64,000 nucleotides of DNA from Micromonospora carbonacea. Lineage in GTDB: Bacteria; Actinomycetota; Actinomycetes; Mycobacteriales; Micromonosporaceae. Made by a program: the position numbers and the translations under genes. The number at the start of each line of letters is the position of its first letter. Within the stretch, counting starts at the first letter, position 1. Location: assembly GCF_014205165.1 (NCBI RefSeq), contig NZ_JACHMZ010000001.1, positions 1,772,001 through 1,836,000 on the forward strand, given 5' to 3'. The notes beneath the pieces are model-generated. The model saw nothing but the letters and a program-made list of their open reading frames with translations, made no database searches and was not told the DNA's origin. Below are positions 45,543-56,298 of this stretch, in pieces.

Positions 45543-48500
45543 ATGACACCCCCGCCGATGTCCCGTAAGGCGATGCTCGCCTTGGTCTCCACCCTCACCC
45601 TCGCCCTCGTCGGCACCCCCGTCGCCGTGCGCCAGCTCGGCGGCGACGCCGACGGTGGCACCCGCACCGACCCCCTCGCCGCCGCCGGCGCGACGCAGTG
45701 GCGCGCCGAACCCTCCGCCGATGCCCTGCTCGCGGCCGGCTCCGCCGATGCCCGGGCCGAGCAGTTCTACTTCGTCCTGCCCGACCGGTTCGCCAACGGC
45801 GACCCGCGCAACGACGCCGGCGGCCTCACCGGCGACCGGCTGACCACCGGCCTCGACCCCACCGACAAGGGCTTCTACCACGGCGGAGACCTCAAGGGCG
45901 TCATCGACAAGCTCGACTACATCCAGGGGCTCGGCACGACGGCCATCTGGCTCGCCCCGGTCTTCAAGAACCGGCCCGTGCAGGGCGCCGGCGACGACGT
46001 CTCCGCCGGCTACCACGGCTACTGGATCACCGACTTCACCCAGGTCGACCCGCACTTCGGCACCAACGAGGAGCTGAAGAAGCTGGTGCAGCTCTCGCAC
46101 CGGCGGGGCATCAAGGTCTACCTCGACGTCATCGTCAACCACACCGCCGACGTCATCAAGTACGCCGAGGACAAGTACGCCTACATCGACAAGTTGACCG
46201 CGCCCTACACCGACGCGCAGGGGCGCGCCTTCGAGGACCGCAACTACGCCGACGGCACCCGGGGCTTCCCCAAGGTGGACGCCGACTCGTTTCCGTACAC
46301 CCCGACCTTCGACAGCCCGGCCGACGCGAAGGTCAAGGTCCCGGCGTGGCTCAACGACGCCACCATGTACCACAACCGGGGCGACTCGACCTTCGCCGGC
46401 GAGAACAGCGAGTACGGCGACTTCTTCGGCCTGGACGACCTGTGGACCGAGCGCCCCGAGGTCGTCGCCGGCCTCACCAAGGTCTACGGCGACTGGATCG
46501 GCGCGACCGGCGTCGACGGGTTCCGGCTCGACACCGTCAAGCACGCCAACCTGGAGTTCTGGCCGCAGTTCAGCCGGGGCATCGAGCGGGCCGCCGAGAA
46601 GGCCGGCAAGAAGGACTTCTTCATGTTCGGCGAGGTCTACAGCGCCGACCCGGAGATCACCTCCACGTACGTGCGGCGCGGCGGCCTGCCCGCCACCCTC
46701 GACTTCGCGTTCCAGGAGGCCGCGCGCGGCTACACCGCCGCCGGTGGTTCCGCGAAGGCCCTCGCCGACGTGTACGCCCGCGACGACCTGTACGCCGCCC
46801 GCGACACCGACGCCAACCGGCTGACGACCTTCCTCGGCAACCACGACATGGGCCGGATCGGCTCGTTCGTCGCCGCGGCCGGCGGGGACGACGCCGCGCA
46901 GCTGCGCCGCGCCACCCTCGCCCACGAGCTGATGTTCCTCACCCGGGGACAGCCGGTGGTCTACTCCGGCGACGAGCAGGGCTTCACCGGCCCCGGCGGC
47001 GACAAGGACGCCCGGCAGGACATGTTCGCCTCGAAGACGGCCGACTACCTCGACGACGACCTGATCGGCACCGACCGCACCCACGCCGCCGACCAGTACG
47101 ACGCGACGCACCCGCTCTACCGCACGATCGCCGGGCTGGGCGCGCTGCGCCAGGCCCACCCGGCGCTGCGCGACGGCGTGCAGGTCACCCGGTACGCCGC
47201 CGACGGTCCCGGCGTCTTCGCGTTCTCCCGCGTCGACCCCCGCCAGCGCGTCGAGTACGTCGTCGCCGTCAACAACGCCGACACCGCGCAGACCGTCACC
47301 GTGGACACCTGGTCGCCCGGCACCGCGTTCGCGGGCATCCACGGCGGCACCGGCACCTCGACCGCCGGGGCGGACGGCAAGCTCACCGTCACCGTGCCGG
47401 CGATGTCCGCCGTGGTCCACCGGGCCGCCAGGGCCATCCCGCAGGCCGCCGCGAAGCCGACGATCGCCGTCACCGCCCCCGCCCCGGGCACGCCCGTCGC
47501 CACCCGGGCCGCCGTCACCGCCAAGGTCACCGGCGATCCCCTCGCCACCATCACCGTCGCTGCCCGGGTCGCCGGCGGCCGGTGGACCCTGCTGGGCAGC
47601 GCGCACACCGCCCCGTACACCGTGCACCACGACCTGACCGGCCTGGCCGGCGGCACGAAGGTCGAGTACAAGGCGGTCGTCCGCGACGGCCGGGGCCGCG
47701 TCGCCGCCACCCGCTCCACCGCGACCGTCGGCACCCCCGCCCAGAGCGCGTCGCGGGACTGGCTGGTCGTGCACTACCAGCGCCCGGCCGGCGGCTACGC
47801 CGACTGGGGCCTGTACGCGTGGGGCGACATCGACCCCGCGTATGTCACCGAGTGGCCCAAGGGGCAGCCGTTCGCGGGCGAGGACTCGTACGGCCGGTTC
47901 GCCTGGGTGAAGCTGAAGCCCGGCGCGGAGTCCGTCGGGTTCCTCGTGGTGGACTCCGCCGGCAACAAGGACGTCGCCACCGACCGCACCGTCGACGTGA
48001 CGCAGACCGGCGAGGTGTGGGTGAAGCAGGGCGACGCCGCGCTCTATCCGAGCAGGCAGGCCGCCACCGGCGAGCCCGACCCGCCCGTCGCCGAGGACAC
48101 CGCGCTGATCCACTACCGCCGCGCCGACAACGACTACGACGGCTGGGGCCTGCACCTGTGGGACGGCGCGGCCAACCCCACCGATTGGGCCAGCCCGCTG
48201 AAGCCGGAGAAGGTCGACCCCTTCGGCGCGGTCTTCCGGGTGCCGCTGGCCGCCGGGGCGACCGGCCTGAGCTACATCGTCCACAACGGCGACACCAAGG
48301 ACCTGCCGGACGACCAGCGGCTCGACTTCGCCACCGCCGGCCGGGAGGTGTGGCTGCTCGCCGCCACGCCGGGCCGGCTACTGCCGACGACCTCCTCCGG
48401 GGTATCCAGGGACGTGGACATCACCAAGCAGCGGGCGCAGTGGATCGACCGGTCCACCGTCGCCTGGCAGACTCCCGACACCGACGGCCGGACGTACGCC

Positions 48501-51041
48501 CTGGTCACCGCCCCTTCCAGCGGGGTGAGCGTCGTCGACGGAGAGCTGTCCGGGACGTACACCTCGCTGCCGCTGCGGGCGCAGCGCGACGGGCTCACCG
48601 AGGCCCAGCGCGCGCGGTTCCCGCACCTGTGGGCGCACCGCGCCTTCACCCTCGACCGGGGCGACCTGGCGAAGGTGCCGGCGGCGCTGCGCGGGCAGCT
48701 CGTGGTGACCGAGCGGGACGCCGAGGGGAAGCTGCTCGGCGCGACCGGCGTGCAGGTCCCGGGCGTGCTCGACGACGTGTACGCCGCCGCGACCGCCGCC
48801 AGGCTCGGCCCCACCTTCGCCGGCCGGGTGCCCACGCTGTCGGTCTGGGCGCCCACCGCCCGGTCGGTGGCGCTGGAGCTCTCCGACGCCCCGACCGCCG
48901 CGCCACGGGTCGTGGCGATGCGCCGCGACGACCGCACCGGCGTGTGGTCGGTGCGCGGCGAGCCGGGCTGGACCGGCAAGTACTACCGGTACCGGGTGTC
49001 CGCGTGGCAGCCGGCCGCGCAGCGGGTCGTCACCGCGTCGGTGACCGACCCGTACTCGGTGGCCCTCGCGCCGGACTCCACGCACAGCCAGCTCGTCGAC
49101 CTGGCCGACCCGGCCCTGGCCCCGGCCGGCTGGGCGGGCCTGCGCAAGCCGGCCGCCGTGCCCCCGGCGAAGGCGCAGATCCAGGAGGTCTCCGTGCGGG
49201 ACTTCTCCGTCGCCGACGCAAGCGTGCCGGCCGAGCGGCGCGGCACCTACCTGGCCTTCACCGACCCGGGCACGACCGGCATGAAGCACCTGCGGTCGCT
49301 CGCCGACGCCGGCGTCGACTACCTGCACCTGCTGCCCGCGTTCGACTTCGCCACCATCCCCGAGCGGCGGGCCGACCAGCAGCAGCCGGCGTGCGACCTG
49401 GCCACGCTGCCGGCCGACTCCGACGAGCAGCAGCGCTGCGTCGCGGCCGTCGCCGACACCGACGGCTACAACTGGGGGTACGACCCGCTGCACTACACCG
49501 TGCCGGAGGGCGGCTACGCCGTCGACCCGGCCGGGGCGGCGCGCACCGCCGAGTTCCGCCGGATGGTCGCCGGGATCAACGGCGCGGGCCTGCGGGTCGT
49601 CATGGACGTCGTCTACAACCACACCTCGGCCGCCGGCACCGACGCCAGGTCGGTGCTCGACCAGGTGGTGCCGGGCTACTACCACCGGCTGCTCGACGAC
49701 GGGGCGGTCGCCAACTCCACGTGCTGCGCCAACACCGCCCCCGAGCACGCCATGATGGGCAAGCTCGTGGTCGACTCACTGGTCACCTGGGCCAAGGCGT
49801 ACAAGGTGGACGGCTTCCGGTTCGACCTGATGGGCCACCACCCGAAGGCCAACATCTTGGCCGTGCGCGCCGCCCTGGACCAGCTCACCGTCGCCCGCGA
49901 CGGCGTCGACGGGAAGAAGATCCTGCTCTACGGCGAGGGCTGGAACTTCGGCGAGGTCGCCGACGACGCCCGGTTCACGCAGGCCACCCAGGCCAACATG
50001 GCCGGCACCGGCGTCGGCACCTTCAACGACCGGCTGCGCGACGCGGTGCGCGGCGGCGGCCCGTTCGACGCCAACCCGCGCGTGCAGGGCTTCGCCTCCG
50101 GCCTGTTCACCGACCCCAACGGCGACCCCGTCAACGGCACGGCCGCCGAGCAGAAGGCCCGGCTGCTGCACGCCCACGACCTGATCAAGGTGGGGCTGAC
50201 CGGCAACCTGCGCGGCTACCGGTTCACCGACTCGTCGGGCAGGCAGGTCACCGGGGGCCAGGTCGACTACAACGGCTCGCCGGCCGGCTACACGGCCGCG
50301 CCCGGCGAGGCGGTCACCTACGTCGACGCGCACGACAACGAGATCCTGTACGACGCGCTGGCGTACAAGCTGCCGCAGGCCACCTCGGCGACGGATCGGG
50401 CCCGGATGCAGGTGCTCGCCCTGAGTACGGTGGCGCTGGGGCAGGGGACCGGGTTCGTGACGGCCGGCTCGGAGCGGCTGCGGTCGAAGTCGCTGGACCG
50501 CAACTCCTACAACTCCGGCGACTGGTTCAACCAGATCCGCTGGGACTGCGCCCAGGGCAACGGGTTCGGCGCGGGCCTGCCCCCGGCGCAGGACAACCAG
50601 GACAAGTGGCCGTACGCGAAGCCGCTGCTGGCGGATGCGAAGCTGGTGCCGGACTGCGCGGCGATCGACCTGGCCGACGCCCGGTACGCGGAGCTGCTGC
50701 GGGTGCGCGAGTCGTCGCCGGTGTTCGGGCTGGACACCGCCGAGCAGGTGCAGAAGCGCGTGGCGTTCCCGCTGTCCGGCGTCACCGAGACGCCGGGCGT
50801 GCTCACCATGACCCTCGACGCCCGGGGGCTCGGCGGACAGTGGCGGTCGGTGACCGTCGTGTTCAACGCGACCCCGCAGGCGGCGCAGCAGACCGTGACC
50901 GGGCTGCGCGGGTCGGACGTGGCGCTGCACCCGGTGCTGCGGGCCTCGGCCGATCCGGTGCTGCGCACCGCCTCGTTCGACCGGGGCAGCGGGACGTTCA
51001 CGGTGCCGGCGCGCAGCGTGGCGGTCTTCGTGCAGCGGTAA
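45543..51041 (+). CDS. pulA: Secreted amylopullulanase with two GH13 catalytic units
   Basis: The 1832-residue protein has a signal peptide and two full GH13 enzymes. Unit 1 (about 75-630) is alpha-amylase-like: [16 protein letters not shown] (nucleophile near 329), MFGEVYS (acid near 363) and GNHDMG near 434. A middle part holds an Ig-like domain and two pullulanase-associated domains starting [12 protein letters not shown] and [15 protein letters not shown]. Unit 2 is pullulanase: YNWGYDP near 1309, [26 protein letters not shown] and DAHDNE near 1595. It should cut both alpha-1,4 and alpha-1,6 bonds of starch. ATG at 45543 follows GAGGAAGG. Confidence 0.95.
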   Translation: MTPPPMSRKAMLALVSTLTLALVGTPVAVRQLGGDADGGTRTDPLAAAGATQWRAEPSADALLAAGSADARAEQFYFVLPDRFANGDPRNDAGGLTGDRLTTGLDPTDKGFYHGGDLKGVIDKLDYIQGLGTTAIWLAPVFKNRPVQGAGDDVSAGYHGYWITDFTQVDPHFGTNEELKKLVQLSHRRGIKVYLDVIVNHTADVIKYAEDKYAYIDKLTAPYTDAQGRAFEDRNYADGTRGFPKVDADSFPYTPTFDSPADAKVKVPAWLNDATMYHNRGDSTFAGENSEYGDFFGLDDLWTERPEVVAGLTKVYGDWIGATGVDGFRLDTVKHANLEFWPQFSRGIERAAEKAGKKDFFMFGEVYSADPEITSTYVRRGGLPATLDFAFQEAARGYTAAGGSAKALADVYARDDLYAARDTDANRLTTFLGNHDMGRIGSFVAAAGGDDAAQLRRATLAHELMFLTRGQPVVYSGDEQGFTGPGGDKDARQDMFASKTADYLDDDLIGTDRTHAADQYDATHPLYRTIAGLGALRQAHPALRDGVQVTRYAADGPGVFAFSRVDPRQRVEYVVAVNNADTAQTVTVDTWSPGTAFAGIHGGTGTSTAGADGKLTVTVPAMSAVVHRAARAIPQAAAKPTIAVTAPAPGTPVATRAAVTAKVTGDPLATITVAARVAGGRWTLLGSAHTAPYTVHHDLTGLAGGTKVEYKAVVRDGRGRVAATRSTATVGTPAQSASRDWLVVHYQRPAGGYADWGLYAWGDIDPAYVTEWPKGQPFAGEDSYGRFAWVKLKPGAESVGFLVVDSAGNKDVATDRTVDVTQTGEVWVKQGDAALYPSRQAATGEPDPPVAEDTALIHYRRADNDYDGWGLHLWDGAANPTDWASPLKPEKVDPFGAVFRVPLAAGATGLSYIVHNGDTKDLPDDQRLDFATAGREVWLLAATPGRLLPTTSSGVSRDVDITKQRAQWIDRSTVAWQTPDTDGRTYALVTAPSSGVSVVDGELSGTYTSLPLRAQRDGLTEAQRARFPHLWAHRAFTLDRGDLAKVPAALRGQLVVTERDAEGKLLGATGVQVPGVLDDVYAAATAARLGPTFAGRVPTLSVWAPTARSVALELSDAPTAAPRVVAMRRDDRTGVWSVRGEPGWTGKYYRYRVSAWQPAAQRVVTASVTDPYSVALAPDSTHSQLVDLADPALAPAGWAGLRKPAAVPPAKAQIQEVSVRDFSVADASVPAERRGTYLAFTDPGTTGMKHLRSLADAGVDYLHLLPAFDFATIPERRADQQQPACDLATLPADSDEQQRCVAAVADTDGYNWGYDPLHYTVPEGGYAVDPAGAARTAEFRRMVAGINGAGLRVVMDVVYNHTSAAGTDARSVLDQVVPGYYHRLLDDGAVANSTCCANTAPEHAMMGKLVVDSLVTWAKAYKVDGFRFDLMGHHPKANILAVRAALDQLTVARDGVDGKKILLYGEGWNFGEVADDARFTQATQANMAGTGVGTFNDRLRDAVRGGGPFDANPRVQGFASGLFTDPNGDPVNGTAAEQKARLLHAHDLIKVGLTGNLRGYRFTDSSGRQVTGGQVDYNGSPAGYTAAPGEAVTYVDAHDNEILYDALAYKLPQATSATDRARMQVLALSTVALGQGTGFVTAGSERLRSKSLDRNSYNSGDWFNQIRWDCAQGNGFGAGLPPAQDNQDKWPYAKPLLADAKLVPDCAAIDLADARYAELLRVRESSPVFGLDTAEQVQKRVAFPLSGVTETPGVLTMTLDARGLGGQWRSVTVVFNATPQAAQQTVTGLRGSDVALHPVLRASADPVLRTASFDRGSGTFTVPARSVAVFVQR

Positions 51042-51082
51042 CCGCCGTCGGCGTCCGCCCGGCGTACCCCGGGTGGACGCGA

Positions 51083-51114
51083 CCGGCCCCCGCCACTTCC
51101 GTGGCGGGGGCCGG
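51083..51114. terminator. 14-bp hairpin between convergent genes
   Basis: CCGGCCCCCGCCAC (51083-51096) pairs exactly with 51101-51114 around TTCC. It is placed between the amylopullulanase stop and the stop of the convergent beta-helix gene and can serve both. Confidence 0.8.
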
Positions 51115-51131
51115 CTGTGTTGCGTCGTCCG

Positions 51132-51825
51132 TCAGCCGAAGCAGTTGGTGACGGTGCCGGTGCAGTTGTTGGGTCGGTTGCCGACGATGACCGTGGTGGG
51201 GTCGACGGCGGTGATGTTGGTGTTGGTGTTGATGCCGCCGCCGCCGTTGGGCGCGAGGGCGGTGTTGTTGACGATCTTGGCGTTGGTGAGGGCGACGGTG
51301 CCGTTGATGTTGCGGATGCCGCCGCCGAGGGTGGCCTTGTTCTTGACGATTTCGCTGTTGCGGACGGTGAGGCTGGCGGTGCCGCCGGGTCCTGCCGGGG
51401 TGAGGTCGACGTTGAGGATGCCGCCGCCGCCGATGCCGTCGGTGAGGTTTTCGGCGATCTTGCTGTCTTCGATGGTGACGGTGCTGGACAGCAGGAGGCC
51501 GGAGGTGTTGGCGATGCCGCCGCCTCCGCCGACGGAGGCGTTGCGGGCGACGGTGCTGTGGCGCAGGGTGAGTTGGCTGTTGAGCACGCCGATGCCGCCG
51601 CCGGTGACGCCTGTGGTGTTGTCCGTGACCTCGGTGTCGTCGAGGTTCACGATGCCGCCCTCGCTGGCGATGCCGCCGCCGGCGCCGACGGAGCGGTTGC
51701 CCGTGATCGCGGTCTTGTGGACCACGACGGTGCCGGTGAAGTTGTTGATCGCCCCGCCGGCCGCGCCGGCGGCGTTGCCGGCGATCTTGGAGTCGCTGAC
51801 CTTGAGCAGGCCGGTGTTGTTGATG
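51132..51825. repeat. 694-bp exact direct repeat, copy in paralogue A
   Basis: The segment is identical base for base to 52883-53576 as far as I can follow it, starting at the stop codons and ending at a G/C difference at 51826/53577. A second near-identical block (52027-52261 against 53787-54021, one mismatch seen) lies upstream with a nine-base offset change. Between the blocks the two genes diverge clearly. Confidence 0.85.
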
Positions 51826-52616
51826 GCGCCGCCGGCCAGGATCGCGGTGTTGTTGGTGAGGACGCTGTGGTCGAGGACGGTGGTGCCCTCGTTCTCGATG
51901 GCGCCGCCGGCGGCCAGGGCGTCGTTGTTGACGAGCCTGGACTTGGCGATCTCGGCGGTGCCGCCGCGCTCGACCAGGATGGCGCCGCCGGTGAGGCCGT
52001 TGCCGCCGGTGAGGGTCAGGTCGCTCAGGCGCAGGTGGCCGCCGGAGACGACGTCGAAGAAGCGGAACGGTGCCGCGTTGGCGGCGCGGACGAGGGTGGA
52101 GTCCTCGCCCTTGATGGTGATGTTCTGGCTGATCGGTGGCAGGCCGCTGCCGCCGGGGCCGTTGTTGACGGTCAGGGTGTAGGTGCAGCCCCGGGCCAGC
52201 TTGAGGGTGCCGCCGTTGTCGGCGTTGGCCCGGGTGATCGCCGCGATCAACCGGTCCGGGTTGCACGGCACCTCCTGCACCCGACCCCAGTCCTCGCCCT
52301 TGCCGTCCTCGGCCTTGCCGTCCTCGCCCGGCCGTTGGCCACCGCGCTCGTCGCGCTCGTCGCGCTCCTTGCGGCCCTCGCGCTCGTCCCGACCGTAGCC
52401 GCCGTCGTCCTTGGCGACCTGCTCGGCGGTCGACCACTTCAGGTCGGTCAGCCGGTCCATGCCGGCAGCGCCGGCGCTGGTGGCGAAGCCGACCCCGGCG
52501 AGACTGACCACGCCGGTCAGGCCGGCGACGCCGGAGGCCAGCCACAGCTTCCGGCCGCGTGTCCGGGAGGTCGTCTCCCCGGCGGCGTCGTGGTTCTTCC
52601 GAAGGAAATTGGACAT
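51132..52616 (-). CDS. Secreted right-handed beta-helix protein, paralogue A
   Basis: The 494-residue protein has a basic N-terminus and a hydrophobic signal (about 22-46, ending TSAGAAG). A charged Asp/Glu/Arg linker follows, then about 360 residues of parallel beta-helix with repeated GGAIxNxG and GGGIxNxxGxxxLxxSxVxxN units. Such proteins resemble autotransporter passengers and surface adhesins; no catalytic residue stands out. The end GTVTNCFG with an earlier PNNC could form a disulfide. The ATG at 52616 is chosen over a TTG at 52649. Its 3' half is DNA-identical to paralogue B. Confidence 0.82.
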   Translation of the reverse strand: MSNFLRKNHDAAGETTSRTRGRKLWLASGVAGLTGVVSLAGVGFATSAGAAGMDRLTDLKWSTAEQVAKDDGGYGRDEREGRKERDERDERGGQRPGEDGKAEDGKGEDWGRVQEVPCNPDRLIAAITRANADNGGTLKLARGCTYTLTVNNGPGGSGLPPISQNITIKGEDSTLVRAANAAPFRFFDVVSGGHLRLSDLTLTGGNGLTGGAILVERGGTAEIAKSRLVNNDALAAGGAIENEGTTVLDHSVLTNNTAILAGGAINNTGLLKVSDSKIAGNAAGAAGGAINNFTGTVVVHKTAITGNRSVGAGGGIASEGGIVNLDDTEVTDNTTGVTGGGIGVLNSQLTLRHSTVARNASVGGGGGIANTSGLLLSSTVTIEDSKIAENLTDGIGGGGILNVDLTPAGPGGTASLTVRNSEIVKNKATLGGGIRNINGTVALTNAKIVNNTALAPNGGGGINTNTNITAVDPTTVIVGNRPNNCTGTVTNCFG

Positions 52617-52835
52617 CGGAGTTCTCTGCCCTCTCTTCGTATCAGACAAGGTCGCTCCGCTACGGCGAGGCGCCCTTTGCTACAAATCGGTTGTAGCTAC
52701 TGAAGAACACCGTATGAGAGTCTTCTTCACTACGGGCGCTTATCAGAAGAAACCCCACATTCGGTACGCGGCTCCCGGTGGCGGCGCTACCGCCCTCCGG
52801 ATCGGTCGGCGCGGCGGCGGGCCGGGCGACGGTGT

Positions 52836-52869
52836 CGGGCCCCTCCCGCCGGACGGCGGGAGGGGCCCG
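52836..52869. terminator. 15-bp hairpin after paralogue B
   Basis: CGGGCCCCTCCCGCC (52836-52850) pairs exactly with 52855-52869 around GGAC. It lies 14 bases beyond the stop of paralogue B on the minus strand and upstream of paralogue A, so it should separate their transcripts. Confidence 0.8.
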
Positions 52870-52882
52870 ATCGCTATGTGTC

Positions 52883-53576
52883 TCAGCCGAAGCAGTTGGT
52901 GACGGTGCCGGTGCAGTTGTTGGGTCGGTTGCCGACGATGACCGTGGTGGGGTCGACGGCGGTGATGTTGGTGTTGGTGTTGATGCCGCCGCCGCCGTTG
53001 GGCGCGAGGGCGGTGTTGTTGACGATCTTGGCGTTGGTGAGGGCGACGGTGCCGTTGATGTTGCGGATGCCGCCGCCGAGGGTGGCCTTGTTCTTGACGA
53101 TTTCGCTGTTGCGGACGGTGAGGCTGGCGGTGCCGCCGGGTCCTGCCGGGGTGAGGTCGACGTTGAGGATGCCGCCGCCGCCGATGCCGTCGGTGAGGTT
53201 TTCGGCGATCTTGCTGTCTTCGATGGTGACGGTGCTGGACAGCAGGAGGCCGGAGGTGTTGGCGATGCCGCCGCCTCCGCCGACGGAGGCGTTGCGGGCG
53301 ACGGTGCTGTGGCGCAGGGTGAGTTGGCTGTTGAGCACGCCGATGCCGCCGCCGGTGACGCCTGTGGTGTTGTCCGTGACCTCGGTGTCGTCGAGGTTCA
53401 CGATGCCGCCCTCGCTGGCGATGCCGCCGCCGGCGCCGACGGAGCGGTTGCCCGTGATCGCGGTCTTGTGGACCACGACGGTGCCGGTGAAGTTGTTGAT
53501 CGCCCCGCCGGCCGCGCCGGCGGCGTTGCCGGCGATCTTGGAGTCGCTGACCTTGAGCAGGCCGGTGTTGTTGATG
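52883..53576. repeat. 694-bp exact direct repeat, copy in paralogue B
   Basis: Direct-repeat partner of 51132-51825, in the same orientation at a distance of 1751 bases. Recombination between the copies would delete one gene's 3' part plus the intervening region and leave a fused gene. Confidence 0.85.
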
Positions 53577-54430
53577 CCGCCGCCGGCCAGGACGGCCGCG
53601 TTGTCGGTGACGGTGGTGTGGTCGAGGGTGGTGGTGCCGGCGTTGTCGACGGCGCCGCCGGTGCCGATCAGGGCGATGGCGTTGTTGTTGACCAGTTTCG
53701 CCTTCTCCAGGTCGGCCGCGCCGCCGGAGGCGACCCGGATCGCGCCGCCCTGGGGTGCCTGGCCGCCGGTGAGGGTGACGTCGGCAAGGCGCAGGTGGCC
53801 GCCGGAGACGACGTCGAAGAAGCGGAACGGTGCCGCGTTGGCGGCGCGGACGAGGGTGGAGTCCTCGCCCTTGATGGTGATGTTCTGGGTGATCGGTGGC
53901 AGGCCGCTGCCGCCGGGGCCGTTGTTGACGGTCAGGGTGTAGGTGCAGCCCCGGGCCAGCTTGAGGGTGCCGCCGTTGTCGGCGTTGGCCCGGGTGATCG
54001 CCGCGATCAACCGGTCCGGGTCGCACGGCACGTCCTGCACCCGCGCCTGTTCGGCGTCCCTGCGGTCCTCGCCCTTGCCGTCGGCCCGGCCGCCTCCGGC
54101 GGACCAGTCGTCCTGCCCGGACCACTCGTCCTCCCCGCCGGGATCCTGGCCGCCGTGCCGTTCGGCGTCCTCGTCGGCGTTCCTGCCCTCGTCCTGCGCC
54201 CGGCCGGCGTCGCTGACGTTCTGCCGGGCCGTCGCGGAGTGCTGGTCGGACAGCCGCTGCGCGTCGTCCGACGGGTCGTCGCGGGCGGCCAGCCCGCCGA
54301 GCGCCGCCAGGCCGACGACGCCGGTCAAGCCGGCCACGCCGGTGGCGACCCAGAGCGCCCGCCGCCTCTTCGCGGGTGCCGGCGGGACGGTGTGCACCCC
54401 GCCTTCGGGAGTCGTTTCGTCGTGGGACAT
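52883..54430 (-). CDS. Secreted right-handed beta-helix protein, paralogue B
   Basis: The 515-residue protein has the same plan as paralogue A: basic start, hydrophobic signal-like span (about 25-47), and a charged disordered linker (Asp, Glu, Gln, Gly-rich, longer than in A). The beta-helix follows. The helix region from INNTGLLKVSDSK to the C-terminus is identical in sequence to A; the middle (SGGAADLEKAKLVNNNAIAL) and the N-terminus differ. ATG at 54430 has GGAAGG eight bases upstream. Function unknown; surface exposure or export is likely from the signal. Confidence 0.82.
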   Translation of the reverse strand: MSHDETTPEGGVHTVPPAPAKRRRALWVATGVAGLTGVVGLAALGGLAARDDPSDDAQRLSDQHSATARQNVSDAGRAQDEGRNADEDAERHGGQDPGGEDEWSGQDDWSAGGGRADGKGEDRRDAEQARVQDVPCDPDRLIAAITRANADNGGTLKLARGCTYTLTVNNGPGGSGLPPITQNITIKGEDSTLVRAANAAPFRFFDVVSGGHLRLADVTLTGGQAPQGGAIRVASGGAADLEKAKLVNNNAIALIGTGGAVDNAGTTTLDHTTVTDNAAVLAGGGINNTGLLKVSDSKIAGNAAGAAGGAINNFTGTVVVHKTAITGNRSVGAGGGIASEGGIVNLDDTEVTDNTTGVTGGGIGVLNSQLTLRHSTVARNASVGGGGGIANTSGLLLSSTVTIEDSKIAENLTDGIGGGGILNVDLTPAGPGGTASLTVRNSEIVKNKATLGGGIRNINGTVALTNAKIVNNTALAPNGGGGINTNTNITAVDPTTVIVGNRPNNCTGTVTNCFG

Positions 54431-54624
54431 CAGAGCCTTCCGCCCTTTCCTGCTACCAGAAGGGGCCGCACCGCGCGAAGGGGCGCGACCAGCTACAAAT
54501 CGGTTGCAGCGTTCTGATGCCCACCGTATGAGAGGTTTCCTCGCGAGGAGGTCATATCCGAGTAAAGCCCGCATCCGCCCCGAAAGGGGCATCAACGGCA
54601 CCCGCCGGACCGGTCGCCACACGG

Positions 54625-54689
54625 CGACGGGCCCCGCCCCGGGCGCGGCGACGGTCGGGACCGTCACACGCCCGCGGCGGGGCCCGTCG
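54625..54689. terminator. Long-loop inverted repeat after aminopeptidase gene
   Basis: CGACGGGCCCCGCC at 54625-54638 pairs with 54676-54689; the 37-base loop contains a smaller GACGGTC/GACCGTC stem. It lies 15 bases beyond the minus-strand aminopeptidase stop and upstream of paralogue B. Probably a terminator, but less compact than the others here. Confidence 0.5.
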
Positions 54690-54704
54690 GGGCCGGGACC
54701 GGGA

Positions 54705-56186
54705 TCAGCCGGGCAGGCGGGGGCCCGCCTCGCGCTGCTCGGCCAGCCAGGTCTCCACCTCGTCGGCCCGGCGCGGCAGCCCCGCCGACAGGTTGACCGC
54801 GCCGGTCGCCGTGACCAGCACGTCGTCCTCGATCCGGATGCCGATGCCGCGCAGCTCCTCCGGGACCAGGTCGTCCTCGGGCTGGAAGTAGAGCCCCGGC
54901 TCCACGGTGAGCACGTAGCCCTCGCCCAGGGTGCCGTCGCGGTACGTCTCCTTACGGGCGTTCGAGCAGTCGTGCACGTCGATGCCGAGCATGTGCCCGA
55001 AGCCGTGCAGCGTCCAGCGGCGGTAGACCGTCGACTTCTCGTCCATCGCCTCGTCCACGCTCACCGGCAGCAGGCCCAGCTCGTGCAGCCCCTCGGCGAG
55101 CACCCGCATGCAGGTGCGGTGCACGTCCTTGAACGCCACTCCCGGCCGGACCGCGTCGATGCCGGCCTGCTGCGAGGCGTACACGATGTCGTAGACCTGG
55201 CGTTGCAGCGGGGTGAACCGGCCGCCGACCGGCAGCACCCGGGTGACGTCGGCGGTGTAGAGGTTGCGGTTCTCCACCCCCATGTCCATCAGCAGCAGCT
55301 CGCCCGGCCGGGTGGTGCCGTGGTTGTGCACCCAGTGCAGGATCGTGGCGTGCTCGCCGGCCCCGACGATCGAGCCGTAGCCGACGTCGTTGCCGTCGTG
55401 CCGGGCCCGCAGCGCGAAGATGCCCTCCAGCAGCCGCTCCGAGACGCCCCGGTCGGCCGGCAGCACCCGGGCCACGTCCTCGAAGCCCCGCACGGTGGCG
55501 TCGATCGCGTCCTGGAGCTGGGCGATCTCCCACTCGTCCTTGACCAGCTTCAGCTCGGAGATCGCGATGGCCAGCTCCCGGTCGCGGGCCGGCTGGCCCT
55601 CCTCGCGGGGCCCGTCGTAGGGGCGCACGGCCGCGTCGACGCGGGCGTCGAAGCCGCGCAGCACCCGCGTGCGCCCCGGGGCCAGGTTGGCCAGCGCCGC
55701 GTCCAGCTCGGCCAGGTCGGCCGTGGGCAGGCCCAGCTCGGTCGACTTCTCCGCGAGGGTGTGCCGCCGGCCCACCCACAGCTCGCCGTGCCGGCTGCGG
55801 AAGAACTCGTCGTTGTCCCGCGAGGAGCGGGGCCGCACGTAGAGCACGGCGTCGTGCCCCGAGCCGTTCGGGCGCAGCACGAGCACGCTGTCGGGGTCGG
55901 GGTCGCCGGTCAGGTACGCGAAGTCGCTGCCCGGCCGGAACCGGTACTCGGTGTCGTTGGCGCGCGTCTTCTCCCCGCCGGTGGGGATGACCAGCGTCTC
56001 GCCGGGGAAGGCCGCGGAGAGCGCGGCCCGCCGCTTGGCGTGGTTGGGCACCTCCACCCGGGGGCCGACCGGCAGGGTGGTGTCCCGCCAGCCCTGGCGC
56101 ATGAACGACAGGAACGCCTCCGGGAAATCCGGGTCGTGCGACTCGGTGCCGTCCGCCGGCTGGCCGTCCGTCCGGTCCTCGCTCAT
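54705..56186 (-). CDS. pepP: Xaa-Pro aminopeptidase (PepP type)
   Basis: The 493-residue cytosolic M24B peptidase removes N-terminal residues before proline. The N-terminal creatinase-like domain (about 40-210) contains GSDFAYLTGDPDPDSVL. The pita-bread catalytic domain has the metal ligands in LLMDMGVE, YTADVTRV, LHGFGHMLG, TVEPGLY and IRIEDD. No signal peptide. ATG at 56186 has a strong GGAGGGAGCGG ribosome site. Divergent from asnB. Confidence 0.93.
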   Translation of the reverse strand: MSEDRTDGQPADGTESHDPDFPEAFLSFMRQGWRDTTLPVGPRVEVPNHAKRRAALSAAFPGETLVIPTGGEKTRANDTEYRFRPGSDFAYLTGDPDPDSVLVLRPNGSGHDAVLYVRPRSSRDNDEFFRSRHGELWVGRRHTLAEKSTELGLPTADLAELDAALANLAPGRTRVLRGFDARVDAAVRPYDGPREEGQPARDRELAIAISELKLVKDEWEIAQLQDAIDATVRGFEDVARVLPADRGVSERLLEGIFALRARHDGNDVGYGSIVGAGEHATILHWVHNHGTTRPGELLLMDMGVENRNLYTADVTRVLPVGGRFTPLQRQVYDIVYASQQAGIDAVRPGVAFKDVHRTCMRVLAEGLHELGLLPVSVDEAMDEKSTVYRRWTLHGFGHMLGIDVHDCSNARKETYRDGTLGEGYVLTVEPGLYFQPEDDLVPEELRGIGIRIEDDVLVTATGAVNLSAGLPRRADEVETWLAEQREAGPRLPG

Positions 56187-56298
56187 GATCCGCTCCCTCC
56201 GCCTCGTCGCTGGTCCAGACGGTACCCCGGCGCAGGCGCGAGCGGAGACCCTGCGGTGCCCGCGACGGTCGCCCGCGCCGCGTGGAAAGATGACCACC

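Noticed and set aside
45504..48284. 926-codon open frame antisense to the amylopullulanase
   Set aside because: High GC keeps stop codons rare in the shadow frames; the translation is Val/Gly/Arg/Asp-rich with no domain, while the sense frame has full GH13 motifs.
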